From the NCBI RefSeq assembly GCF_001433855.1, contig NZ_AZCP01000002.1, positions 310,001 to 374,000 on the forward strand: a stretch of 64,000 bases of DNA, given 5' to 3'. How positions within the stretch are numbered: the stretch's first letter is position 1; every line of letters starts with the position of its first letter. A program made the position numbers and the translations under genes. Under the pieces are notes generated by a model. The model saw only the letters and a list, made by a program, of their open reading frames with translations. It had not been told where the DNA came from and did not search any database. Positions 17,297 to 26,320 of the stretch are shown here, one piece after another. This DNA is from Levilactobacillus brevis ATCC 14869 = DSM 20054. Lineage in GTDB: Bacteria; Bacillota; Bacilli; Lactobacillales; Lactobacillaceae.

Positions 17297-18100
17297 CTAA
17301 CCAAAACTTCCGGCCACGTAATCCTGCGTTACTGGAATCTGTGGATTACTAAACATCGTTGTCGTCGGTGCGTATTCCATGACGTGTCCCAAGTGGAAGA
17401 ACGCACACTGGCTACTAATTCGTGACGCTTGTTGCATGTTGTGCGTCACAATCACAATCGAGTATTTTTTCTGCAACTCTAATAGTGTCTCTTCGACTTT
17501 AACGGTTGAAATCGGATCTAACGCGCTACACGGTTCATCTAGGAGTAAAACATCCGGCGCCATCGCAATCGAGCGGGCAATACACAACCGCTGTTGCTGC
17601 CCACCAGATAGCGACAGGGCACTCTTGTCCAGATTATCCTTAACCTCATCCCACAAAGCGGCCCCACGCAAGCTTTGTTCAACCCGCTCATTCAATTCGG
17701 CCTTACGCTTAATCCCGTTGGCCCGTAGTGCATACACAATGTTCTCACGAATTGACTTAGCAAACGGGTTTGGCCGCTGGAAGACCATCCCAATATGTCG
17801 CCGTATCTCATAAATGTTCACATCTGGTTCGTTGATATCAACGCCATGGTACCAAATCTTTCCAGTGACCGTCGCAATTCCATCGTTCATCCGATTCAGT
17901 GACCGTAAATAAGTTGACTTCCCCGAACCAGAAGCCCCAATCAATGCCGTAATCTGATTTTTAGGAAAAGCCAGATCCGCGTCGTGCATGGCATGGTTGG
18001 CACCATAGAACACCTGTAAATCTTCGGTTCGTAACGCTAACGGTGTGTTGGCCGCAAAGGATTGAACCGCCGTTTTGTCAAATGAATACTGTTTTAACAT
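17297..18100 (-). CDS. pstB: Phosphate ABC transporter ATPase
   Basis: A 267-residue ATPase for high-affinity phosphate uptake. It has the PstB-specific pattern: Walker A GASGSGKST, SLNRMND, VFQRPNPFAKSIRENIVYAL, signature [13 protein letters not shown] and Walker B VLLLDEPCSALDPIS. Last gene of pstS-pstC-pstA-pstB on the minus strand, 12 bases after pstA. Only one pstB copy is present and no phoU follows, unlike many Firmicutes pst operons. Confidence 0.96.
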   Translation of the reverse strand: MLKQYSFDKTAVQSFAANTPLALRTEDLQVFYGANHAMHDADLAFPKNQITALIGASGSGKSTYLRSLNRMNDGIATVTGKIWYHGVDINEPDVNIYEIRRHIGMVFQRPNPFAKSIRENIVYALRANGIKRKAELNERVEQSLRGAALWDEVKDNLDKSALSLSGGQQQRLCIARSIAMAPDVLLLDEPCSALDPISTVKVEETLLELQKKYSIVIVTHNMQQASRISSQCAFFHLGHVMEYAPTTTMFSNPQIPVTQDYVAGSFG

Positions 18101-18112
18101 TGCCGTCCCCTC

Positions 18113-19003
18113 CTACTTATTGCTAGCCGTCACACGCCGATATAGATACATTCCCAGCACCCGCGCCCCCAGATTAAAGATCAGTACCGCAATAATCAGT
18201 ACTGCTGAGGCTGCTGCCGATAACTGTGCGGCATTGCTGGCTAAACCTTCTGTGTTCACCTTCCAGATATGGACGGCTAACGTTTCGGCTGGTCGTAATG
18301 GATTCAATGGACTAGCTGCATCCATTGGATTCCAATCCGCAAAATTCGTAACGGGTGCACTTTGCCCCGCTGTATAAATCAAAGCCGCGGCTTCACCAAA
18401 GACCCGGCCGGCACTCAATACCACACCAGTAACAATTCCCGGTAGTGCTACTGGTAAAATAATCCCAATCTCAGTCTTCCACTTAGATAATCCTAGTGAA
18501 AGCCCGGCCTCACGTTGGCTACGAGACACCGCACTCAACGACTCTTCAATGTTTCGGGTGAGCAATGGTAAATTGAAAAAGGTCAACGCAATCGCCCCTG
18601 AAATCACTGAGAAACCAATCTTGAATTGCACAACGAATAGCAGAAAGCCAAACAGCCCGACGACAACTGAAGGCAGTGAACTTAACACTTCAATGGCTGA
18701 CCGGATCAGACTCGTTCGCCAATTATCTTTCGCATACTCGGCCAGATAGATTCCGGCGCCCAATGAAATGGGGATAGAGATAACCATGGTTAAGACCAAT
18801 AGATAAAAGGAATTAAACAGTTGGACCCCAATTCCGCCAGCACCACTAAACGCATCTGTCGTTCCAGTTAAGAATGACCAACTAACGTGTGGCAAGCCAG
18901 AAATCAAGATATAGGCCAATAGGAAGACCAAAATCCCAACGACAACCGCTACAATCAAATTAATCATGATCGTAGCCAGAAAGTCTTTCCGTTTAGCGTT
19001 CAT
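18113..19003 (-). CDS. pstA: Phosphate ABC transporter permease
   Basis: A 296-residue membrane protein with six helices. PstA features are LSSLPSVVVGLFGF and the EAA loop REAGLSLGLSKWKTEIGIILPVALPG. It starts 11 bases inside the end of pstC, so the two permeases are translationally linked. Confidence 0.95.
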   Translation of the reverse strand: MNAKRKDFLATIMINLIVAVVVGILVFLLAYILISGLPHVSWSFLTGTTDAFSGAGGIGVQLFNSFYLLVLTMVISIPISLGAGIYLAEYAKDNWRTSLIRSAIEVLSSLPSVVVGLFGFLLFVVQFKIGFSVISGAIALTFFNLPLLTRNIEESLSAVSRSQREAGLSLGLSKWKTEIGIILPVALPGIVTGVVLSAGRVFGEAAALIYTAGQSAPVTNFADWNPMDAASPLNPLRPAETLAVHIWKVNTEGLASNAAQLSAAASAVLIIAVLIFNLGARVLGMYLYRRVTASNK

Positions 19004-19946
19004 GCTTTAGCTGCCCCCTTTTAGCAATGATCCGAACTAATGCATTAAAGACCAATGACATCAGTAATAAAATAAGTGCTAACGACCATAAGGCGTTGTT
19101 AGGTAAGGTTCCATCAATCGTATCGCCAATTCCAGAAGTCAACTGACTGGTCAGTGTAGACGCCGGTGAAATTAAATTCTTAGGCATGATGGCTGCATTA
19201 CCAATGACCATTTGAACGGCCAAGGCTTCCCCAAAAGCCCGCGCCATTCCAAAAATCACCGCCGTTAAGATTCCTGGTGTCGCTGACCGGAGAATTACCC
19301 GCGAAACAGTTTGCCAGCGGGTCGCTCCCAATGCCAGTGACGCTTCCTTGTAATAGCGCGGTACTGACCGTAAACTATCAACGGTCATCGACGTAATGGT
19401 TGGTAAGACCATGACGAATAAGACGAAAGTCGCTGAGATAATCCCAAATCCTGAACCGCCGACTAAATGGCGCATAAAGGGCACTACCACCGCTAAGCCA
19501 ATGAAGCCATAAACGACGGAGGGAATCCCCACCAACAGCTCAATGACTGGTTGCAATAATTTTCGTCCTCGATTTGGTGAAATCTCAGTCATAAAAATGG
19601 CGGTTCCTACTGCAAACGGTGTCGCCACGAGTGCGGCGGCAAAGGTCACCGCAAACGAGCCGACAATCATGGGCAGCGCGCCGATTTGGCCTTGGTCGGG
19701 CGCCCAGTTCGTTCCCGTTAAAAACTTGCCTAAGCTGACATGATTTTGCGTGAACGTTGCAATCCCCTTAGATGTAATGAACCAGAGCATTGACGCCACC
19801 ACCAAAATAATCACGCCAATACATAAGTAACTAATGGCTTTCCCCAACCAATCTTCCCGAGTTGCCCGGGTGGCATGGTGTAAGCGCACAGCCCATTCGT
19901 TAGGCTGGGCATCTGGTTTACGTAATTGTGAATGTGTTTGTTCCAT
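18993..19946 (-). CDS. pstC: Phosphate ABC transporter permease
   Basis: A 317-residue permease. PstC marks are ELLVGIPSVVYGFIGLAVVVPF, MTVDSLRSVPRYYKEASLALGATRWQ (EAA loop) and GMARAFGEALAVQMVIGN. The extended N-terminal cytoplasmic stretch (about 40 residues) is polar. Starts at an ATG complementary to 19944-19946 behind AAGGGGGG. Confidence 0.95.
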   Translation of the reverse strand: MEQTHSQLRKPDAQPNEWAVRLHHATRATREDWLGKAISYLCIGVIILVVASMLWFITSKGIATFTQNHVSLGKFLTGTNWAPDQGQIGALPMIVGSFAVTFAAALVATPFAVGTAIFMTEISPNRGRKLLQPVIELLVGIPSVVYGFIGLAVVVPFMRHLVGGSGFGIISATFVLFVMVLPTITSMTVDSLRSVPRYYKEASLALGATRWQTVSRVILRSATPGILTAVIFGMARAFGEALAVQMVIGNAAIMPKNLISPASTLTSQLTSGIGDTIDGTLPNNALWSLALILLLMSLVFNALVRIIAKRGQLKHER

Positions 19947-20014
19947 CAGGTTGACCCCCCTTTAAAAAAATGAAGATGCGCTAATTGCACCTCCACCCGT
20001 TGCCTACTAGAAAA

Positions 20015-20905
20015 TTAGTTTTGGGTAACAACACCCTTGGCGTTCTTAGTTACTTTCATGTCATGAATACTAATGTAACCCATGTCTTTAACTAAGCCAT
20101 TTTGCACCGTCTTGGAATTCATGTAAGACAAGAATGCGGCGGTTGCTTTGTCCGGTGTTCCCTTGGTATACATGTGTTCGTATGACCAAACTTTCCATTT
20201 GTTCGTTTCAACATTGTTGTCCGTTGGCGTCACGTTATCAATCGAAACGGCTTGTAGCTTGTTGGTGAAGTATGAAAAAGCAAGGTAGCTAATGGCGCCT
20301 GGTGTCGTTGCCACAATCTTTTGAACGGCTCCGTTAGAATCTTGTTCTTGGGATTTAACGGCGGTAGCGCCCTTCAAGACAGCATTTTCAAAAGTTGCCC
20401 GGGTGCCACTACCTTGCGCGCGGTTGATGATGACAATCTTTTGGTTCTTACCACCGACTTCTTTCCAGTTAGTAATCTTCCCCATGAAGATCTGCTTTAA
20501 CTGCGCCATCTTCAAGTTCTTAACACCCGTATCTTTGTTCACGACAGGTGCCATCCCCACAACAGCGACCTTATGATCCGTTAGCTTGTCGGCCTTGATA
20601 CCGTCTTTTTCCTCAGCGAAGATATCAGAGTTACCGATTGATACCGCGCCAGATTGCACTTGGCTCAATCCCGTACCTGAGCCGCCCCCCTGGACTGTCA
20701 GATTAACTTTGCCGTTCTTAGTCATAAAGTTCGACCCCGCTTTAGCTGCTAGTGGTTGTAAAGCGGTCGACCCCACTGCGGTAACTTTCCCCGAGAGTGC
20801 TGCACTGCTACTCTTACTACTCGTGGAGCTCGTAGCTTTCCCACAACCTACTAATAACAAACTAATTGCTGCAATCCCCATTGCTAACTTTGATCCCTTA
20901 TTCAT
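20015..20905 (-). CDS. pstS: Phosphate-binding lipoprotein
   Basis: A 296-residue periplasmic-type binding protein anchored as a lipoprotein: signal MNKGSKLAMGIAAISLLLVG followed by the lipid-modified Cys. The frame is open a further 14 codons, but the ATG at 20905 has GGAGTGACAGAG just upstream and gives a standard signal peptide. Phosphate-binding loops are visible: VGSTALQPLA, QGGGSGTGLSQVQSG, NRAQGSGTRATFEN and PGAISYLAFSY. First gene of the pst operon, 69 bases before pstC. Confidence 0.95.
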   Translation of the reverse strand: MNKGSKLAMGIAAISLLLVGCGKATSSTSSKSSSAALSGKVTAVGSTALQPLAAKAGSNFMTKNGKVNLTVQGGGSGTGLSQVQSGAVSIGNSDIFAEEKDGIKADKLTDHKVAVVGMAPVVNKDTGVKNLKMAQLKQIFMGKITNWKEVGGKNQKIVIINRAQGSGTRATFENAVLKGATAVKSQEQDSNGAVQKIVATTPGAISYLAFSYFTNKLQAVSIDNVTPTDNNVETNKWKVWSYEHMYTKGTPDKATAAFLSYMNSKTVQNGLVKDMGYISIHDMKVTKNAKGVVTQN

Positions 20906-21034
20906 CTCTGTCACTCCATGTCTTTTAAAATAGTTGAACCACCACAATGTAAGCTAAGTGCTAGGCTCGTGGTGCTTCCCCTTAACTTACAATCCCGATT
21001 CTAAGGGATGAATATGTATTCTTCGTCGCATTCG

Positions 21035-21051
21035 TGTAAATTTTCGGTAAA
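21035..21051 (-). promoter_or_regulatory. PhoP-box-like direct repeat upstream of pstS
   Basis: On the minus strand TTTACC and TTTACA occur with an 11-base period, the spacing of TTWACA-type PhoP half-sites in Firmicutes pst promoters, about 130 bases before the pstS ATG. The left unit is also part of GGTAA-ATG-TTACC. Phosphate-starvation control is inferred. Confidence 0.4.
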
Positions 21052-21135
21052 TGTTACCAAAATGGCAAAATACGGATTGATCCCTAGTTAGTTAATCCCC
21101 AAACACGATTATTTTATAAACGGTCGGTCGATTAA

Positions 21136-21164
21136 TTGCGTCATTTGCCGAAAGTGGCTAGAAT
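21136..21164 (+). promoter_or_regulatory. Promoter of the gene at 21186
   Basis: TTGCGT (21136-21141), 17-base spacer, TAGAAT (21159-21164), 21 bases before the ATG. Confidence 0.5.
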
Positions 21165-21185
21165 GAAACTAAGGAGTGACTAATT

Positions 21186-21536
21186 ATGGCAAAGAAGAAT
21201 GAACGCGCGGCTCGCCACGCAATTATTGTTGATATGAATGACTTTCTGATGGATTATGCGGCAGCTAAATTGGGGGCTCAACCTGATCTCGCCCAACAAG
21301 TAGCCGCGGCTGCCCAACCCGATTTAACGGGATTAGACACCTTATTAAAAGACGATGGCGTTGGTCGTCGCACCAAATATCTCGATGTTGCCGCCGGCTT
21401 TTTACGTGATGAAGCGGATGCTGATGAGGCGGATACCCCCCATGACTTCACTGCTGCTAGTGAAGCATTGGCTCACGAAGCAATAACGTACCTCGCCCAA
21501 CATGCCAAAGACTTCGATCGGTGGGAAGAAGCTTAA
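21186..21536 (+). CDS. Conserved-looking hypothetical protein, 116 aa
   Basis: I do not recognise a family. The protein is soluble, acidic in its second half (RDEADADEADTPHD) and alanine-rich (AQQVAAAAQPDL), and predicted to be mostly helical. It has a clear AAGGAG ribosome site, its own promoter and its own terminator, and codon use like its neighbours, so it is very probably a real single-gene unit. Confidence 0.8.
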   Translation: MAKKNERAARHAIIVDMNDFLMDYAAAKLGAQPDLAQQVAAAAQPDLTGLDTLLKDDGVGRRTKYLDVAAGFLRDEADADEADTPHDFTAASEALAHEAITYLAQHAKDFDRWEEA

Positions 21537-21547
21537 CAGACAAACAC

Positions 21548-21581
21548 AAAAAAGACGTGAGGGCAGCCCTCACGTCTTTTT
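21548..21581. terminator. Bidirectional terminator
   Basis: AAAAAGACGTGAGGG and CCCTCACGTCTTTTT form a perfect 15-bp stem with loop CAG, serving the gene at 21186 and the convergent small gene at 21593. Confidence 0.92.
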
Positions 21582-21592
21582 CGTTTCACTAT

Positions 21593-21796
21593 TTATTGCC
21601 ACTGCCACAAATCGGCTTTCATTTGAGTTGCAATAATTTTGGCCAACAAATCAACAAACTGATCCGGCATATATTTGCTCGTATCAAAGGTTGTCGATTG
21701 TTGGTTAATCTTAGTAATAATCAGGCCTTCATGCGCTAACGTTAACCCATATTTCGGCGCGATAGCGCACAATCGGGCAACCTGCTCTTCATTCAT
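21593..21796 (-). CDS. Small hypothetical protein, 67 aa
   Basis: Starts MNEEQVARLCAIAPKYGLTL behind GGGGAGGCGCAACGTAG and ends with WQWQ. No transmembrane segment; predicted alpha/beta. It lies next to the shared terminator and follows the HPr-like gene on the same strand by 70 bases, so the two may share a transcript. Family not recognised. Confidence 0.65.
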   Translation of the reverse strand: MNEEQVARLCAIAPKYGLTLAHEGLIITKINQQSTTFDTSKYMPDQFVDLLAKIIATQMKADLWQWQ

Positions 21797-21866
21797 CTAC
21801 GTTGCGCCTCCCCACTAGTTTCTCATTAAGTCGAGCATATCGAACTAGTTGAAAAGCGTCAAGCAG

Positions 21867-22130
21867 CTAATAACAATACTTATCTTTCACAAGTTGTTGG
21901 TGAATGGCTGCTACCAATTGCGCCTCATCTGGGCCGTCAGCCACGATTCGGATAAAGTCGCCCCCGTGCTCACCTAATTGGGCAACCTCGGCCGCCAACT
22001 GCGGATTCAGTTCAGTATCACGCACAACAATCTTAGCCGTTCCCGTATAGCGTTGACAGATCTGCTGCAGTGCATTTGTCTCATCAATCTTCGGGGTTGT
22101 ACCATATAAGGGAATACCAATCGTCTTCAT
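21867..22130 (-). CDS. HPr-like fold protein lacking the phosphorylatable histidine
   Basis: An 87-residue protein whose C-terminal half resembles HPr (GEHGGDFIRIVADGPDEAQL compares with the GxGxDVxIxxxGxDE part of HPr). At the position of the GIHARPA active site it reads GTTPKIDETN, so His15 is missing, and the Ser46 segment (KSIMGVM in HPr) reads NPQLAAEVA. If the relationship holds, it cannot act as a PTS phosphocarrier or as a Crh-type CcpA cofactor. Starts at ATG 22130 behind AGAGGTGATTTAG. The homology is judged by eye. Confidence 0.5.
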   Translation of the reverse strand: MKTIGIPLYGTTPKIDETNALQQICQRYTGTAKIVVRDTELNPQLAAEVAQLGEHGGDFIRIVADGPDEAQLVAAIHQQLVKDKYCY

Positions 22131-22223
22131 CTAAATCACCTCTGGCTTCATTGTAAGCAATTACACAAGCTTTGCCAATCCCTAACAACCACTTTGCCAA
22201 AATTGGCTAACTTCGAACACGCG

Positions 22224-22252
22224 TTCAATCTCCTAATGAAATATGGTATGAT
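22224..22252 (+). promoter_or_regulatory. Promoter of the nuclease-helicase operon
   Basis: TTCAAT (22224-22229), 17-base spacer and extended TGG-TATGAT (-10 at 22247-22252), 30 bases before the ATG. Confidence 0.55.
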
Positions 22253-22282
22253 ATTGCCATAATATGGAGGCGTTAGTGGCTT

Positions 22283-24649
22283 ATGACAATTAAACTTGGG
22301 GTCCGTGAGTTAGTCGAATTTACTCTACGTACCGGCGATCTCAGTGCCACATCTGGCAGTCAAAATACGGCTCAACTAGGGGCCCGGATTCATCGACGAC
22401 TACAAAAGCAGCGAGACAGTAACTATCAAAAAGAATACTATCTTGAGCTGCCCTTGACCCTCAACAATCAAGACTATCTCCTTCATGGTCGCGCAGATGG
22501 CGTTACTTTAAGCGACACGCACGCCACCATCGAAGAAATTAAAACATCCGAAACGGTCTTTGACCAACTTAAGGACAATACGTTGACCTTGTACTGGGCC
22601 CAAGTAAAACTCTATGCCCACCTCTTAATGCAAAAGTTCCCAGCGTTAGAACAAGTGACCTTGACGTTAACTTATTTTCAAACCAACACGGAAACCACAA
22701 CACAAACAGAACAGGTCATCACCAAAGAAGCTGCTAAGACCTTCTTTGACGAAGTCATTGCTGAATACGTCACTTGGTTAAAATTTCGCGCCGATCTACA
22801 AGAACGCCGCGACCCGACCATTCGACAACTCACCTTTCCCTTCGATCACTACCGCCCCGGGCAGCGCGAACTAGCCGTCGCTGTCTACAAAACCATCGTT
22901 ACTAGTAAACGGCTCTTTGCCGAAGCCCCAACTGGTACGGGGAAAACCATCTCCACGCTTTTCCCCACCATTAAAGCAATCGGCGAAGGCCTGATCCAAC
23001 GGATTTTTTATTTAACTGCCAAACAAAGTACGCGGCGGGTGGCCGAAGAAGCTATTACACTTATGGCTTCTCAGGGCCTCAAACTGAAAAGTATTACGCT
23101 CACCGCCAAGGATAAAATCAAGTTTCCCGAAGAAGCAGACCTAGCACCCGAAGATAACCCCTACATGCTGGGTTATTATGACCGTTTAAAGCCGGCATTG
23201 CTCGATTTATTGGAACATCATGACCAACTAACACGACCGGTTATTGAGCAAGTCGCCCGCAAACATACCTTAGACCCCTTTGAATTTCAGCTCGATGCAA
23301 GTCTGTTCTGTGATGTTATCATTGGGGACTACAACTACTTGTTCGATCCCCAAGTTCATTTGCAACGGTTCTTTGCCACTAGTGATCCCGATAATTTCTT
23401 CTTAATTGACGAAGCCCACAACTTGGTAAGCCGATCACGTGACATGTACTCCGCTGCGATGAGTAGTCATCCCTTAGATCATCTAATCGCTCTCAGTCGC
23501 GATACTGAGCAGGCTACGCCTAAGCTTCGTCGCCGGTTGCAGGACTTACGGGCAACATTTGACGATATTTGTGCGCCCTTAATTGACGCCGGCCAAACCG
23601 ACAGTACTTTCATGACCCCACCCGAAAATTTTGAACACGATCTGGGACGGCTAGTTGAAGCCGTCCACGACTGGTTAGTGGACCAACCACAGACACCGTT
23701 CACGCAAGCCATCCTCGACTACTACTTCATGGCCATTAGCTATCAACGGATTGCCGATTATTATGATGACACCTACCGCATGCGCCTAACCATTGATGAC
23801 GGTCAAATCACCTTAAAACAGCTCTGTCTAGACCCCAGTGCTTTTTTAGCTGATAGCCTGGCTCTAGGACACGGTGCCGTCTTGTTTTCGGCGACCTTAT
23901 CGCCACTTGATTATTACCAAACTGTTCTGGGTGGTGACCAGGATAGTCTGGCCTATCAATTACGATCACCATTTAAACCGACCAATCAAGCAATTCTTGT
24001 CACGAACTATATTCAAACCACCTACAATAAACGCGATGCCAATTTGGCTAATATTTTATTAGCAATCAAAACATTGGTCGATGGTAAGACGGGCAACTAC
24101 CTCATCTTTCTGCCATCTTACAGCTATCTCCTCACTGTCAGCCAAGCCTTTCAATTGGCCTACCCCCAAATTCAAACCGTTTGTCAGCAAGCTCAAATGG
24201 CCGAAGCAGATCGCAGTCGTTTTCTCGCTAGCTTTACGGCCAACCCGACAACCACACTGGTGGGCTTTGCCTTACTAGGGGGCATTTTTTCCGAAGGGAT
24301 CGATCTAAAAGCCGACCGGCTAATCGGCGTCGGCATCGTCAGTGTTGGCCTTCCCGGCATCAATCCGGAAACCAACCTCTTGCGTGATTACTTTGATGAA
24401 CGCTCACATCAGGGCTTTGCCTTTGCTTATCAACTTCCGGGACTCAATAACGTCTTTCAAGCTGCTGGACGACTGATTCGTGGATCACATGACGTCGGCG
24501 TTATCTTACTTATGGATCAACGCTTTGCGAGTCCCCGCTACACCCAACTTTATCCAAGTCACTGGCAGCACTTCCAGCGGCTCTATCGTCCTGAACAATT
24601 AAGCTCTGCTATCCATGATTTCTGGCACCAGGAGGCCCTATCTGAATGA
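22283..24649 (+). CDS. RecB-like nuclease fused to an XPD/DinG-type DNA helicase
   Basis: A 788-residue two-domain protein. Residues 1-170 form a PD-(D/E)XK nuclease of the RecB/Cas4 type: His36 (ARIHRRL), Asp72 (HGRADGV), E85-x-K87 (IEEIKTSE) and Q107-x3-Y111 (QVKLY), all intact. From about 190 it is an SF2 helicase of the DinG/XPD group: HYRPGQRE, Walker A APTGTGKT (K221), DEAH 376-379, GHGAVLFSATLSP, and QAAGRLIRG near the end. Residues 221-342, where XPD-type enzymes carry an iron-sulfur domain, contain no cysteine. It overlaps the next gene by ATGA. A DNA processing, repair or defence role is inferred. Confidence 0.9.
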   Translation: MTIKLGVRELVEFTLRTGDLSATSGSQNTAQLGARIHRRLQKQRDSNYQKEYYLELPLTLNNQDYLLHGRADGVTLSDTHATIEEIKTSETVFDQLKDNTLTLYWAQVKLYAHLLMQKFPALEQVTLTLTYFQTNTETTTQTEQVITKEAAKTFFDEVIAEYVTWLKFRADLQERRDPTIRQLTFPFDHYRPGQRELAVAVYKTIVTSKRLFAEAPTGTGKTISTLFPTIKAIGEGLIQRIFYLTAKQSTRRVAEEAITLMASQGLKLKSITLTAKDKIKFPEEADLAPEDNPYMLGYYDRLKPALLDLLEHHDQLTRPVIEQVARKHTLDPFEFQLDASLFCDVIIGDYNYLFDPQVHLQRFFATSDPDNFFLIDEAHNLVSRSRDMYSAAMSSHPLDHLIALSRDTEQATPKLRRRLQDLRATFDDICAPLIDAGQTDSTFMTPPENFEHDLGRLVEAVHDWLVDQPQTPFTQAILDYYFMAISYQRIADYYDDTYRMRLTIDDGQITLKQLCLDPSAFLADSLALGHGAVLFSATLSPLDYYQTVLGGDQDSLAYQLRSPFKPTNQAILVTNYIQTTYNKRDANLANILLAIKTLVDGKTGNYLIFLPSYSYLLTVSQAFQLAYPQIQTVCQQAQMAEADRSRFLASFTANPTTTLVGFALLGGIFSEGIDLKADRLIGVGIVSVGLPGINPETNLLRDYFDERSHQGFAFAYQLPGLNNVFQAAGRLIRGSHDVGVILLMDQRFASPRYTQLYPSHWQHFQRLYRPEQLSSAIHDFWHQEALSE

Positions 24650-25338
24650 AAACCAAACTAACACTGGCTTTAGAACGTACCCTTTACGATTACTGTCGTG
24701 AGACCGGTACGATGGCCGTCGAAGAGGTCACCATGCCTAACGATGCTGGTATTGTCGATACCCTCAGTTATCAAGAACTACCTAGCGGCGATATTGAGTG
24801 GCGCTGTTACGAACTGAAAGTGACCAAAAGCGACTTTCATTCTAAAGCCAAACTCTCCTTTGTTGGCCACTATAATTACTTCGTCTTGCCCTTAAAGCTG
24901 TATCAAGCTGTTGCCACTGAAATTCCCGCGGGGATCGGTGTGCTGATCTATCGGCCGTTTACCAAAGAATTGCTAGCGACTGCGACTGAAACACCCACGG
25001 CACCGGGCTATCTAACCGTTATGCGACCACCACGTCGTCGCGAACTGGCAGTACCAGCTAGTCAGCTCACCACCCGGTTCATTGCGGCACAAGCTCGAGA
25101 AGTCCATAAGGCCAAGCAGATGGCAACTGGGCTCAAAACTTTCAGTACTGAACGATTGTATCAGGAACTCAAAAAACGCCATCAACACTATGACGTCTAT
25201 GATCCAGAAGCCAATTTTTATGACCAGTTTATTGAGGACACCCAAACAACGGCAGTAACCGCCCTGCAAGACGAATTAGACGCCCTTAATCTGGAACACC
25301 ACCAGTTACTTGAACAGTTAAGGAGTCAGCGCCCATGA
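24646..25338 (+). CDS. PD-(D/E)XK-like (MmcB-type) nuclease-fold protein
   Basis: A 230-residue protein. Residues 20-90 fit a PD-(D/E)XK core: GIVDTLSY with Asp38, then E56-L57-K58 in RCYELKVTKSDF, followed by FVGHYNYFVLP. This resembles MmcB-type DNA-repair nuclease-fold proteins. The C-terminal third is charged and helical, ending in a likely coiled coil (ALQDELDALNLEHHQLLEQL). It overlaps the helicase gene upstream and the sce7725-type gene downstream by 4 bases each, so the three are translationally coupled. Nuclease activity is inferred from the residues; the exact family needs a profile search. Confidence 0.78.
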   Translation: MKTKLTLALERTLYDYCRETGTMAVEEVTMPNDAGIVDTLSYQELPSGDIEWRCYELKVTKSDFHSKAKLSFVGHYNYFVLPLKLYQAVATEIPAGIGVLIYRPFTKELLATATETPTAPGYLTVMRPPRRRELAVPASQLTTRFIAAQAREVHKAKQMATGLKTFSTERLYQELKKRHQHYDVYDPEANFYDQFIEDTQTTAVTALQDELDALNLEHHQLLEQLRSQRP

Positions 25339-26252
25339 TGTATTTTCCTTATTTTCGCGGTCGTCAGTACGATTTACTCGCCCTCAAAGACATTGCTGAA
25401 CAACGCTGCCTACCACCTAATATTATTCCCATCATTGAGCCCGTCCGAGATATTCGGGCATTGCCACAAACCGTTGCGGCTTTCATGGCAGCTAACCATC
25501 CGCTCGTCGTCATCGCTAACCCGACCGTTAGCGACTATGCCTTAACCCAACAAAAGCTCCACGACTGGCATGAGTGGGCCAATGATCCCAACTTGATTGT
25601 CGGACATATTCTCACGCCCACAACCCTTCCCGACGATGTCACGCCTAGCACTGATCAACCAACCTTGCTTATCGCACATCACTATGACGAACTAGTCGCC
25701 GTGCAACATGCTGGGTGGCTGGAAACCCCCACCTATCTGCTGGTTCCGCCCGAGGCTCGCGTACGTCAGTTAGTATCCCGGTCGAGTATCAGCCTCTTCG
25801 ATCATGCGTGGTTACCCGATCATGACCAAACCTACGCGAACCTCGTTGATGGCTTCTTCAGTGATGACTGGGTTCTCGCGGATCTTTTGGGCTATCAAGG
25901 GGTCAGTGACTACACCATTGGCGGTCACTATTATAGTGAACATGGCTATCCCGCTAAAGCCGTCACCTTACATCTCACTTACTTTGCCGGTGAACAACTA
26001 CGTATTCATCGGTTTGTGTCTGACGACCGCACTGATTTTAGCCACCCCAAGGAAAAATTCTTTCAGGCTGTTGTGAAACTCGCCGCTTGGTTACCGCAAC
26101 AGCCAACAGCCGTTCAAACACCGGCGGCCAAGCAACTAGCAGCTTATCACGAACAACAGCATTTTCCGGGTCTCGGCGTCGTTAAACGTCTAAGTCTCGT
26201 TCATCATTTACAAACGATGGCGGCCTACTTTACCCAACACTACCCAGCTTAA
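25335..26252 (+). CDS. sce7725 family protein
   Basis: A 305-residue protein starting MMYFPYFRGRQYDLLALKDI, with NIIPIIEPV shortly after; this opening is typical of the sce7725 family. The middle contains a possible TIM-barrel-like series of strands (LVVIANP, LIVGHILTP, TYLLVP) and a conserved-looking YQGVSDYTIGG...PAKAVTLHLTY segment. No biochemical function is known to me. It is the last gene of the overlapping nuclease-helicase operon. In other genomes this family often neighbours sce7726 proteins, which the preceding gene may functionally replace. Confidence 0.8.
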   Translation: MMYFPYFRGRQYDLLALKDIAEQRCLPPNIIPIIEPVRDIRALPQTVAAFMAANHPLVVIANPTVSDYALTQQKLHDWHEWANDPNLIVGHILTPTTLPDDVTPSTDQPTLLIAHHYDELVAVQHAGWLETPTYLLVPPEARVRQLVSRSSISLFDHAWLPDHDQTYANLVDGFFSDDWVLADLLGYQGVSDYTIGGHYYSEHGYPAKAVTLHLTYFAGEQLRIHRFVSDDRTDFSHPKEKFFQAVVKLAAWLPQQPTAVQTPAAKQLAAYHEQQHFPGLGVVKRLSLVHHLQTMAAYFTQHYPA

Positions 26253-26320
26253 ACAACGAAACAACATAACTCGCCAATCGGTAAGCGGATAACTTCCACA
26301 TTCTCCCCTTGACTAAACGT

